Below, in pieces: positions 25,701 to 37,700 of a DNA stretch of 64,000 bases. The stretch is taken from NCBI RefSeq assembly GCF_905163445.1, contig NC_053190.1, positions 14,882,501 through 14,946,500 of the forward strand, read 5' to 3'. Source of the stretch: Pararge aegeria. Its lineage: Eukaryota > Arthropoda > Insecta > Lepidoptera > Nymphalidae. Made by a program: the position numbers and the translations under genes. The number at the start of each line of letters is the position of its first letter. The first letter of the stretch is position 1. The notes below the pieces were generated by a model. That model made no database searches. It saw nothing but the letters and a program-made list of their open reading frames with translations, and was not told where the DNA came from.

Positions 25701-28700
25701 CGCTTACCGATTTAGTGTTACGTTCCGATGTCGCGTAGAAATCTATTAGTGGTATAACTACCACCAGTGTAGTCAAGGGCTAACTTTTAGGTCAATTTTA
25801 GGCAAAAAAAAAAAACTGATGTGCGTTATCACTGCATGTATGAATAACATAAACAGTTGCATTTGATGGAACAGTTTTATGAGATAGATTGTTTATAATC
25901 ACGAAAATTGCGTGGCTGGCCAGTTATCGCACCGAAATGATCAGTGAAATATTATTCAGTAATTATGCACTAACCTGAAAGGGCTATGGCAGTTTCTTGA
26001 ACCCATAACCCGGATAGGTTTCACCGCGGCCGCGAATTCAATCTCTAAATCGCTTGACGTTACCTCTTTGCTGGTAGGGTTGTAATTATTCTAGGACAAA
26101 GCTCCCTAGCTGTTACCTATACCCAGTGACGAAATTGCTTCACTTTGAATACTTTGCAATAATTTAACGCCCGGTTTCTGAAATGTTAGTTATATACCGA
26201 ATGAGCGAATCCACCCAATTATTTGCCCACAGGCCAATTCTTTTATAATAGTTGTAGTTGATAAACTTATGTACACCTTCCATAACAATATTGTATTCCA
26301 ATTTTGATTATCTTTGTGTTAAAAATGTTACAATGAATCCTAAGACAAGAACTAAAAGTAGAACCTGAAATAAAACGTATACCAGTCATACTCTAATACG
26401 TCTTATAAACGTCAGTAGTGTGTAAAAATGGTAGCTGCATTTTTAAGCTTAACTGCTAGGTTGACCAGGCTATTTAAATTAATCAGCCCTTCTGACATCA
26501 TGACGCATTTGAACGCTGTGAACTGATTTGGTTTTGTTAGACGCTACATAATAAACCGCTTGTTATTGTAACAGCTATATTTTTGACTGCTCAATTGATC
26601 GGCCATTTAGAAGCCAGGCAGGTTTATATCAGTGACATTTACAGCTTTATTTATAGCATACTTAAATATTCAGTAAGTACTCCAACAAAGATAACAGTTA
26701 GAGTTTTGATGAATTTCACTCGTAAAATTTTACTTTGCATATTATCCACATTCCTGCGCGTCGTCGGACAAAGTTTCCCCAAGTAATTGTAATTTATTCA
26801 AAAGTTTATATGTTTCTTTAATGTTTTTTCAAAGTGTATCGAAGAGTCGTTTTAAATAACGTTACTTTAGAACTCGGTTCTTACCAGTTTTGTGCGGGTT
26901 ATTATCTTTTTACATTTTATGTATTTCCTATATCTTTAAAGTACCTCATCTACTTCCTCATTGTTCTATTGGTGAGAATGCATACACAATATTTAATCAA
27001 TCGATGAATCAATAGCCTATTTCTGTCCACTGCTGTACTCCTCCTCAAAGGCCGTAATCGACCACGCTGGACAGACGGATTGGTAATCAAAGTACATGGT
27101 AGTAGCATAGAGGACTATTTGACTACTGTTATATTCCTTAAGTCGCCTCGTACGAAACCCGCGGAAAGCAGAGGGATGGTGATAATTTTATTCTGATCTG
27201 CATTCGATTTTAAGTGAGGAGGTTTGATCCCCAGGAGTGGCACTTTGTAAATTTATAGTTATTTATAATTTTTTTATTTTCTCTTATCTAGTCTAGTTAG
27301 AGGCTTCGACCGTGGCTAGTTACTGCCCTACCGACAAAGACGTGCCGCTAAGCGATTAAACATCCGGTACGATACCGCAGAAACCAGTTAGGGTTATGGG
27401 TTTGATGTAGCTACCATAACCCTTACAGGTTAGCCGCAGGTGTTATTGGAATCAGGGGCTAACTTATAGTTGAATAAAAAAAGACACGAAGTCTAATTTT
27501 CTAAATTGTTATAGCGTATCCATTTTCTCACACTCGCTACGTACGACTTAAAGGTTACAGTTTAGTGTGTACGCGATGTTCACAAAATCTGTGACGCTAA
27601 CCGTAAGCAAGCCTAATCCTCAGAACACTGTGTACATTTGGATGTCTCCAGGATGTCAAACACAGTGTCTCACGTTGCAGCAACATGCAATATTGAGGAG
27701 AAGAAGAAGAAATTATGATCATGGAAGAAATCGCTATGAAGCGAAAATGCTGCAAAATTGTTTTGTTATACTTTTCTTTTTTATTTACTTTTTGTGGTGT
27801 ACAATAAAAGTTTATTCATTCATTCATTCATAATTATCGCTAAAGTTTATCATCATACAACACCCAATTACACGAGCCCTTGTTCAAGTCTCGAAAAGAA
27901 AACATCCACATGGCTTGGAACGGAGAGAGTGACAATTCATCGGTTGCGAATTAATATCATGCGATAACAATTTACATTGCAGATAAAATAAATTGGTGGC
28001 ACGTCTCGGTCGGTATAGAGATACTAGTCACGGTAGAACCACGTCTAACCAGGCTGAAAAAGTAAGAAATAATAAATTTCCAAATTTCCCCCACTGGGGA
28101 TCGAACTAGGGACCTCCCTCTTACAAACCTCAGCGCTCACTAAAGATATCATCAGGCCTATACTAATTTATACCCTAAAAAATTCCCCCACAGGCTTCAC
28201 TAGTAAATTCATAATCTTCTTTAATTTTTAACCTATTTATTAAATTATTGATATCTGAATATCGTCTGCGAAAGGTGCAGAACTCCTTTGTAGGGTTGAG
28301 TATACGCTTCTACAACATGTTTTCTAAGGTCATACACATTTAATACAGCGTGGTTACTAAACATTTAATGAATTTCTTAATGACAAGGTAGATTTGAAGC
28401 AGCCAGTTAAGCTGTCATATCCCGCAAGATAGAAAAATGATTGTAAATGTTGATGTTGGAAAAGAGCAACTTCTGAGTTTCTCGCCGGCTCTTCTCGGTA
28501 TACATACTTGACGTTTCAAAAGCGCGTATAAAGTAGGCCTACTTGGAATAAAAGAATTTTGAATTTTTGAATTATAAGATCAACCATTCCGTAACATAGA
28601 GTATCAACGAAAAAAAGAGAGGTTGTAGGCATTACAACAAAAACCGAAGCATAGTTTTTTAAATTTATTATTCAAATGCCGGGCTACACACAGCCTTGAC

Positions 28701-31700
28701 TTTCATATGCTAGCAAATCTTTTTTCAGAGCTATTCCCTTCTGAAGGTGCCCTTCTGAAGCCATAACCAATTGATAAGCTCTTCTCCCCTGTGAGATTGG
28801 AAGGGTTTTCCAAATTGTGGGAAAATAATAGATGTTGATGATGTTAGTTTGTTAGATACTTGAAAACACACTCATAATACTTTATAAGCTACTAGCTGTT
28901 GCCCGCGACTTCGTCTGCGTTTGATTTTGTTTTTAAAGTATTCAGTATCGCTTAGCCTTAAGTGAGTATTGTAGTATATATATACCTATATATATAACAT
29001 GTGACAAATAATTTGCAATAAAAAAAAATTGCGACTATAATTAAAGATCTAAGATATCCTATCTCTTAAGTTGGACCAGACTGCTCACGGTGAGCCAATT
29101 TTATTTAAAATCGGTTAAGTAGTTTAGGAGTCCATCGCGGACAAACATCGTGACAGGAGATTTATATATATTAAGATAAGTATTAAGTATTACCAGTGGC
29201 GTGCATAGAGGGTATACACATGATATAAAATGAAGAAAATCTGCAGTTCCAGTTAGAAAAACTTAAGGGTAGGCTTTTTATATGCCTATCCTTAAGTTTT
29301 TTATAACTAGTACTGGAAGTTCTTTTTCATTTTATATAATTTGCCCGCTTTGTGCAGATTACCACCTCCATCATCAGCTATATGTAGCTTTAATTTATAG
29401 CTATGTTAAAAAATATATATTGAGTAATGTTGGGCTTTAGTCTTATATATAACACTGCATAAATACCTCTATTTATGTATTTTATTTAAAATACTTTATT
29501 GCACAAACTTTGAAACAATGTAAGAAACACACAAGAAAAAAATAATTATATATTATATTAATACAGTTGTGTTCAAAGGCGGTTTTACTGCAAAAGCATA
29601 AAAGCTACACAAACATTTTAGCAACAGGAGAGCCTTAAAATTACTGTTAAATAATGGACCATTCAAAGTTTGGAAAAAATACCATTATCGAATAAACATA
29701 TACGTATAAACTTTTCAAAATTGTAATACTGATTCTTAAGCAACTTTACCCGTCAACTTAAGATAATATGAATTATATGCTAAGTATGTAATTTTATGGG
29801 AGAAATACGTCAAAAGTGTTATTTTGTGTTTCTTAGAATACAGTGGGATACTTTGGAAATATGTGAGTAGGTACCTATTTACTGGAAAGATAAACTTTAT
29901 TTATTTACGGAGTAATATGATGTTTCTCTGATACTTCTAGCGTTATCAACTTTTAATGCTAGTTTTAATTTTTCACTAAAACGAAAAAAACACACAACGA
30001 AGCAAACTAGACAAATGTTTTATAACTTAATTTTACTTCAAGTTTTCATTATTTTTAATAGAAAAGTTTACACTTTCGAAACAAATAGTAAATTATTTAT
30101 TAATATTATATGCATAGAATTATTATTTGTTTCGAAAATATTGAATTAACTAAACATCATAGTAGATTGGCTTTCTTGTGGGAGGCGGCCGGTAAACTCT
30201 ACCAATAAAAATGTGCCGCAAAGTGATTGCTGCGTAGAAACCGATAAGGGGTTTAAGTTTAATATACCTGCCATTGCCTGGTTAGCCCGCTACCATCTGA
30301 GACAGCAGTGAAAGGCTAACTTGTAGTAAAGAAAAAGGGTATCTAGTTTAGTAAAGGTTGCGAATAAAAATTTACTATTGTAAATGATCGGGAACAATTA
30401 ATGGTACGTAGATTGATCACCGGTTTCTTTTTGTTTTGCGTCCCACTTCTGAGACCAGTCTCACAGCACTTTATTTGATGAAATCTATTCTCCAGCAGTA
30501 TAATTTGATGGATGAGCTCAAGAAGAGGTGGAAACAAAGATTATAAAAATTACGTTTAATTTATTATCTTTTGAGCAATCCCTTGAAAACAAACAACTTT
30601 CTTTCCTTCTATAAATATATCAGTCGGGTAAATATGCGTGTAATTTAGTACGGTCTATAATGGAGTCTGAAAATATTTACTGTCGGTATAGGTACAATAT
30701 TATCAATAGGGACGCTTTACTACGCACTTTGGACCCTACGAGATTGCCATCGGCCAAGCTTATCATAAATACAAAACCTCTAGCACCAATAACACTAAAC
30801 TTTTTATGTTAATCTAAAAACGAAGGTTATGGGAGCCTTTAAAGGAATGTTGATTTTCTTTACTTACCAAGGTCACAGTATTCATAATTTTGTATTAGTT
30901 CATTGTTCAACAAGAGCGCAAAGCAATGTCTTACGTTACGGGCACCAGGATATATCCCAAGCAAACGAGGGTTTTTAGAGTTAATCCCGAGCGCAGCGAG
31001 CGAGCTGCATGTAGAATCCGGAATGTAGCGTGGGTTTTAGGGCGAACGAAGGCAGCTTTATTAACCCTGAGTTGAGATTTCTACTTTTCACACCTCGTGA
31101 AACAATAAAATAAAGTTTTGGTGTAATTATTTACAATATATACTCTATAATTGCGCTTCACGGGCTCTGGTGAGTGACAGGGTTGCCATCATACGTTAGA
31201 ACGAGGTAGCAATATTAGAAAGAACAGATTTTATTCACATACGCCGTGCGCGATGTTCCTTATTGAAAGTCGCTAGGGACTCCAGTACAACATTACTTAC
31301 CCGCTAAGCCTAGAGGATGTGTTGACATGCTTGAACTTCCAATAGTAGGCTATGTAATAATGCATTCTCGAGCGAGCGATGTGAAAAAAATATTCCGCAG
31401 TGTTTTTCTACTTTGTTCTCGAATGAAATAACGACAGCTATAATAGGTCACTGTACATACACTCACGCGGCATGGCGGTTATAAACAATATTAATAAACA
31501 TCTCATAATAATCATAAAAGCCGGGGAAACCTGCCGAAGTGTGCCGAAGTCTTGGCTATGAATCTTTCTTTCCCATGAGAAATGAGGAATGTGCCCCACA
31601 GCGAGATGTTGAGAATTATGGAAGGCTACTCAAGTAACATGTAGATACATAGTGGACCTTATTAATAAACGTGGCATAAAGTCGGAACAGTTATGCAGTT

Positions 31701-34700
31701 TTTTACTCTTCAAATGTCATCATCTCACAAATGTATGACTTTTAAAAACACATCAACGTGTATATTTTATTATAGAATAGAGTTGACGTTCCGTTTATAA
31801 GGGACTCTCACCGTATTTGATCATCTCGTGGACAAAATACAACTTCAAAATATGACTGGGCAAAAAAATAAATTGAAAATAATTTGTAATTTCATAAATT
31901 TATAATTAATTATAAAAGGCAAAGGTGACTGACTGACTGACTGATCTATCAACGCACAGCTCTAACTAACCACTTGACGGATCGATCTGAATTTTTGCAC
32001 ACAGATAGTTATTACAACGTAGGCATCCGCTAAAAAAGGTTTTTTGAAAACTCCAACCCTAAGAGGGTTAAATGGGGGATGAAAGTTTGTATCAAATCCT
32101 TAATTTATCAATTTATTCTTCAAGTTACATCCGTAAAACTTTAATTTTAGGTTTTCGATTAAAAATAAAGAAATACGTGTTTCACAAATTTTAAAAATTC
32201 CAACTCTAAAAGCATCAAATAGGTAATGAAATCTTATATGATAGTTTTTGATTTTTTAAGTAATTTATGTGCATATTTTTCTGTAAGCAGCAAGGCTTTT
32301 TTTAAACCTTTGTAGTTAAAATTTACCAAATCCAAAATTGGTAGCCGCGGGCATTGGTATCGCGAAGCCGCGGGCAAAAGATAGTAATTACTAATTAATA
32401 AAACGTTGATCCAATAATGTAGTTTTTTTTATATTTTTGTTTCGGTTGAGATTACTTGCACATGCATGCTATGTGGTGTGTAAGCCGCATGTCGGGTTTC
32501 GGGCATCGGAGGAGAAAACGCCCCGTATTGGCTCCTAGAAGTTATGGCAACCCCAGATATAGGGCATGAAACGTGAAATTAATTTATATAAGTACAAACA
32601 GTTCACATAGGTAGGTTGCCTGGAAGAGATCGCTATGTAGCGATCATCATCATCATCATCATCTCATCCAATTGACGTCCACTGCTGGACATAGGTCTTT
32701 TGTAGGGAGTTCCACAATGCACGGTCCTGGGCCGCTTGCCTCCAACGGCTCCCAGCTACTCTCCTGATGTCATCTGTCCACCTCGTTTGGGGCCGACCTA
32801 CGCTGCGTTTACCGGTGCGGGGTCGCCATTCCAGCACCTTAAGACCCCAACGTCCATCGGTTCTCCGAGCTATGTGCCCCGCCCATTGCCACTTCAGCTT
32901 CGCAACTCGCTGAGCTATGTCGGTAACTCTAGTTCTTCTACGGATCTCCTCATTTCTGATTTGATCACGTAGAGACACTCCTAACATAGCTCTCCCCATC
33001 GCCCGCTGAGTGACTCTGAGCCTTCTTATGAGGCCCATAGTAGCGATAAGGCCGCCAAATTGTATACTTTTTGTTAAATTTGTACTTATAATTTGTTATG
33101 TTTATGTGGTGTACAATAAAAGTGTATTCATTCATTCATTCGTTCATTCATACTTATAATGTTAAGTTAAATATTTTAAAAGGTTTTGTGACATCCGCTA
33201 AAATGTAGTAAGCACAAAATAAGCAGAACAGTTTTAACATGCAAACGAAACGGTTAACATAAAAGCAATTTCTGCAAAGTTTTCGAGCACTCAAAGGGAA
33301 ATTACTGTCTCAGTAGGAGCTCTTAACTAACGAGTTGTAGTGAACCTTCGTCGCCTTGACTGCAAGAAATTTCGTTTTACTGGACATCCAAACTACTTGA
33401 ACAATTATTTAATAAAAATCTCCGGGAGACAACTGATGCCGCAGAAATTATATAGATTATTAAGATGGGATAAATTATTATATATAATAACGTCGTGGTT
33501 AAAACTTTAGCCGGGGTACCAAATTTGTCTCCGTACCTCGAACATTTTGACTGTCGATTGGCGTCTTGGGCAGCGACCCTTCTTTCTGAGTCCAAGACTG
33601 TGGGTTCGATTCCCAAAGCTGCAAAATGTATGTGTGATAGCCTAGTGGTTTGGACTACGGCTAAACTTTCGAGGGTCCGAGTTTGCATCCAATCTCCACC
33701 TGTAACTTTTCTAAGTACTGTGCGTTGTAAGCAATATAAATATCACTTGCTTCAACGGTGAAGGAAAACATCGTGAGGGAACCTACATGCCTAAGGTTAT
33801 TCTCCATAATATTCTGAAAGGCGTGTGGAATCCACAAACCCGCACTGGGTCAGCGTGGACTACGGCCTAAACCCTTCCATTGTGGGTCTCACCCGTGCTC
33901 TGTAGTTGGCTGGTTGTGTGTTGATATTATGATGATGGAATTAATATCACATGCATGAGGAAACCTGCATGTCTTAGGGTTCTCAATAATACTTAAATGC
34001 GTTTGAAGGCAACTAATTCGCACTATCTCGGTGTCGCGTGGACAACGGCTAAAATCCTTCTCGGCTTAAGTACTTGATAGGACGAAGACGATAGGTAGAC
34101 TATTTTTTTCCCAGGAAAACAAACAATTCTCGCGAGATTAAAAAAAAGCCTTCACAAACGTTGACAAAAGATAGTGTTAATGTAGATAAAAAAAAACAAC
34201 TTAGGATTACTATATGAAAATAAATAAGGCATGATAAAAATGAAACCAAATATTCAGATTAAAAAAAATATTGATTATTTTTATTATTCTATCAAATCAG
34301 GTATGAGGCGGCTTATAAGAACCAGAGTTAATGAAGTAGCTCAAAGAGTCATTAAGCTAAATTGGCAGTGGGTGGAGCAAATAGCTCGGGGAACGGTTGG
34401 CGTCCCAAGGTGCTTGAACGCTGCGTTTACCGGTGCGACCTCGTACCGCTAAACGCAGTTTTGGTAGATCCACCACGAGGTGACAAGATGGACGGATGAC
34501 AACAAGCAAGTCGCAGGAGGCAGCTGGACCCAAGTGGCACAAGTCCGTGGTATTTGGAATTCCCAACAAAAGGCCTATGTCCAGCAGTGGACGTCCATTG
34601 GTTGACATGATGATGATGATGATTAGATGATAAATGTATTTCGTATTTTAAATTGTATTATGATATCTAAAGGTATCGTGGGTACGGCACCGAGACATCC

Positions 34701-37700
34701 ACCTGCTGACAGTGGGCCGGTACACCTACACATCAGATCAACGCTTCGAAGCTCAACACAGGCCAAGATCAGAAGAATGGGCTCTAAGGATACGAAGTCC
34801 ACAGCGAAGGGACTCTGGGCAGTATGAATGTCAGATATCTACTACACCACCGATTGGTCACGCCGTATTTCTAAGTATTGTTGGTGAGTATAATCATAAG
34901 GTCAGCTTTTTAATTTTGTAGTAACAGTTGATGGACTAAGCATATGGCCCAGCTAATGTTTATAAGCGATGGTTTACCTACGTCACACCCTGGGGGCTGG
35001 GTCCATCAACCTGAGGCGTAGGTTTTAGGCCTTATATTACATCGGCAAGCGCTTCAAACCGGAATACAGCATTGCAACAATGATCTACATTTATAGTATC
35101 ATGAAAATAAAGCCTAATTTTCTATACTCCGCAAAAAGCAGGAGATGGTGTAATTTATAATTTCTTCAATCCTAATACTCCACACCAAATAGATCTTCGG
35201 CAATGTACCCTCTACGTACGTTTTGCTCCGAAAAAATAACAAGAGCATCCTCAGGTGATGTTTGTTTGTCACTTTACAATGAATAATTGTTCAACATCTC
35301 TTGACCGCAGAGTAACGCCTGCTTCTATCCAATACATTTATAGTCCCAAACCAATTCACTTACATTTTTATACATCGCGTAACAAGTAACAACTAGCTAC
35401 ACTAACACGTTATTACATTTGATGTTTTTAAACCATGGTCCTTCTGGCCTTTTTTTTCTAAACATCTGATCATCTTCCCTCATCTTCCCACATCTCCTGA
35501 ATAAATATTTAAATAAATTCGTTGTTCTACCACACAATATATACACGTAATAGTATCTTATATTATACGCACAAACTAATTCTATTTCATCTGTCTAGAA
35601 CCAGAGACAACGATATCAAGCGGAGCTGAATTATTTATACAATCGGGGTCAACTATCAATCTTACTTGTACAGTTCGGCATACGCCCGAACCACCCATCT
35701 CAATTACGTGGACTCACAGAGATCAGGTTAGTTTTAATGTTTAAAGTAGAGAAAACCTTAGAATATTTAACTTTAATAAAATGTAAAACTATCAAACAAA
35801 CTTAAGTTCATCTAGTTTTTTTTTGTTCAAATCTTATTTTCACACATTTATTAAGCAATCCTCTTATAAAATTTACGTTTATAGTGAGGATGTTGATTTT
35901 GGAATAATATATAATTTATCTTCTACAACAAAACCTTAAAACGATAAACAGAAAAGTTATAAAAGAAATAAAAAATAAAAGGTTCGTTATAAAATACCCT
36001 GCTCATAAGCAATTTCTCGGAGTCACTAAGTGGGCAACGGAGAGAGCTATTCTCGAAGTATTTTTAATGTATAAAATCAGGAATAATGACATATGTAAAA
36101 GAAATGATTCTGCTGCTGAATGAGTAGCGAAGCTAAAGTGGCGTTACATTGCACGGAGCACCAAAATTCGTTGGACGGGCACTTGAATGGTTGGTATACC
36201 CGACAATAGGTGGACACACGACATCAAATGAGTTGCAGTGAGTCGTTGGACACATGTGGCACAGAACCGTGGAGTGTGTAAGTCCTTACAAAATACCTTT
36301 GTTACCAACAGTAGACGTCTATCGGTGGAAATAATGATGACATTGATTGTATACACATTATATTTTTAAACTTTGAAAACAACAGGACCCAACATAGTTT
36401 ATTTTCCTTCACTCTTTCACAAGAGTTATAGTTGTACACAAATCTATGAATTTTTAATAGGTAGTAAGCCTAAAACAGTGCTATTCCTTTCTTCAGGTAA
36501 TATTTCAAGGTATTTATGATACTGGGTAGAAACTATGTTAAATAGCCTTTTTATCAAATAATGGAAACGAAGAAAATACAATTGGTACGTAAAGAGGACT
36601 TCAGTCTATTTTTACTTACATCTTTCAACTACCGATAATGTAATAAAGAAAGTTGTATCTTGATTTTACATAATATGAAACAAGATTGAAAGTTGTCTTG
36701 AAACTGTTTTTTGGCCTTGAAATTGTTTGCTACAAAATTCCCAGCCAAATCTTTTGTGTGCTTTCTCGTACATTTGAGAGAACCCATTGTCTAAAAATTT
36801 ATAAAATCTAAGGACTTTGGCACAACATTCTTGGAAATATATAATGTTCATTTTACTTCATAAATTACGTAATTAACTTGACAAATAACTAAAATGGGAT
36901 AAGAATTCATTTTTAAGACAAATTTGATTTGAAATAAATGCCTCGTTAAATAATTAGGAGCAGGAAAGTAAGCAAAAGAATTTTAAATCGAATTATTTTA
37001 ATCGGAAACTAATATTCTGTTCTAAAAATGTACTCAAAGTTGGAAACAATATTAAAATATTTTACTTACGTAGAAGAACCATTCGTAACTCTTTATATAT
37101 AAATTATCTTCTATCTTGTGTGTGTGTGTGTGTCACTGAACTCCTCCTAGACGGCTGGACCGATTTGAATGACTTTTTTGGTATACGTTTGGGTGGCACC
37201 CTGGATGGTTAGGATTCACAAATTAGCCCGACAGATGGCGTTGGGGTCCGCTAGTATTATATGTGAATGATGTATAAAATTATTTGCATAAGCTTAGAAA
37301 ACTGATCTACGTAAGTACCTACCGATCTTTTAGTTCAGACGATTTCTGCGAGTACTGCGTTCAATAGTATACTTGTCAGTAAGCTACACAAATAAAACCG
37401 CTAAACTTAACGGTCTTTAAGAAATAAAAAAGAAACTGTTTAAACGATTTCATTTCAACAGAAATGTTAATAACAATATAAATTGGTTCCAAAACATAAT
37501 GAAGAAAAACATTGCAAGAAAGCAACTCAGAATAAATTCCATGTTATTAAAACCCACAGTGGTTCAGCGAAGCGGCTTAAGCTCCCAACCCACTTTGTCT
37601 AGAAGCCTTTTTCCTTTTCTAATACAGAACTAAGCGGGTACTATAACATAAGCCCCTATGGACCACAAATTGTACAGCGTTACGAGTAGCTGCTAGTGAT

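Larger units (their letters stand above)
22169..34672 (+). other. dpr: dpr intron 2
   Basis: 12.5 kb, the largest intron. It contains SINEs (22316, 22545, 25582, 27216, 30178, 33550-33945), LINE 3' ends (23262, 27715, 28255, 32645, 34300), two palindromic foldback elements (24021, 24998) each with a nested MITE, another MITE copy (29194) and Lepidoptera-type repeats (28891, 31915). 26040-27210, 29380-30175 and 30345-31900 show no gene; around 30960-31100 and 31160-31450 there are GC-richer patches of likely repeat origin that I cannot name. Confidence 0.85.

Noticed and set aside
32736..32972. 78-codon open frame on the + strand
   Set aside because: Shadow of the RTE C-terminal segment on the other strand.
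27815..33152. ATTC tandem arrays as possible CRISPR-like repeats
   Set aside because: They are microsatellite tails of retroposons with no spacers.
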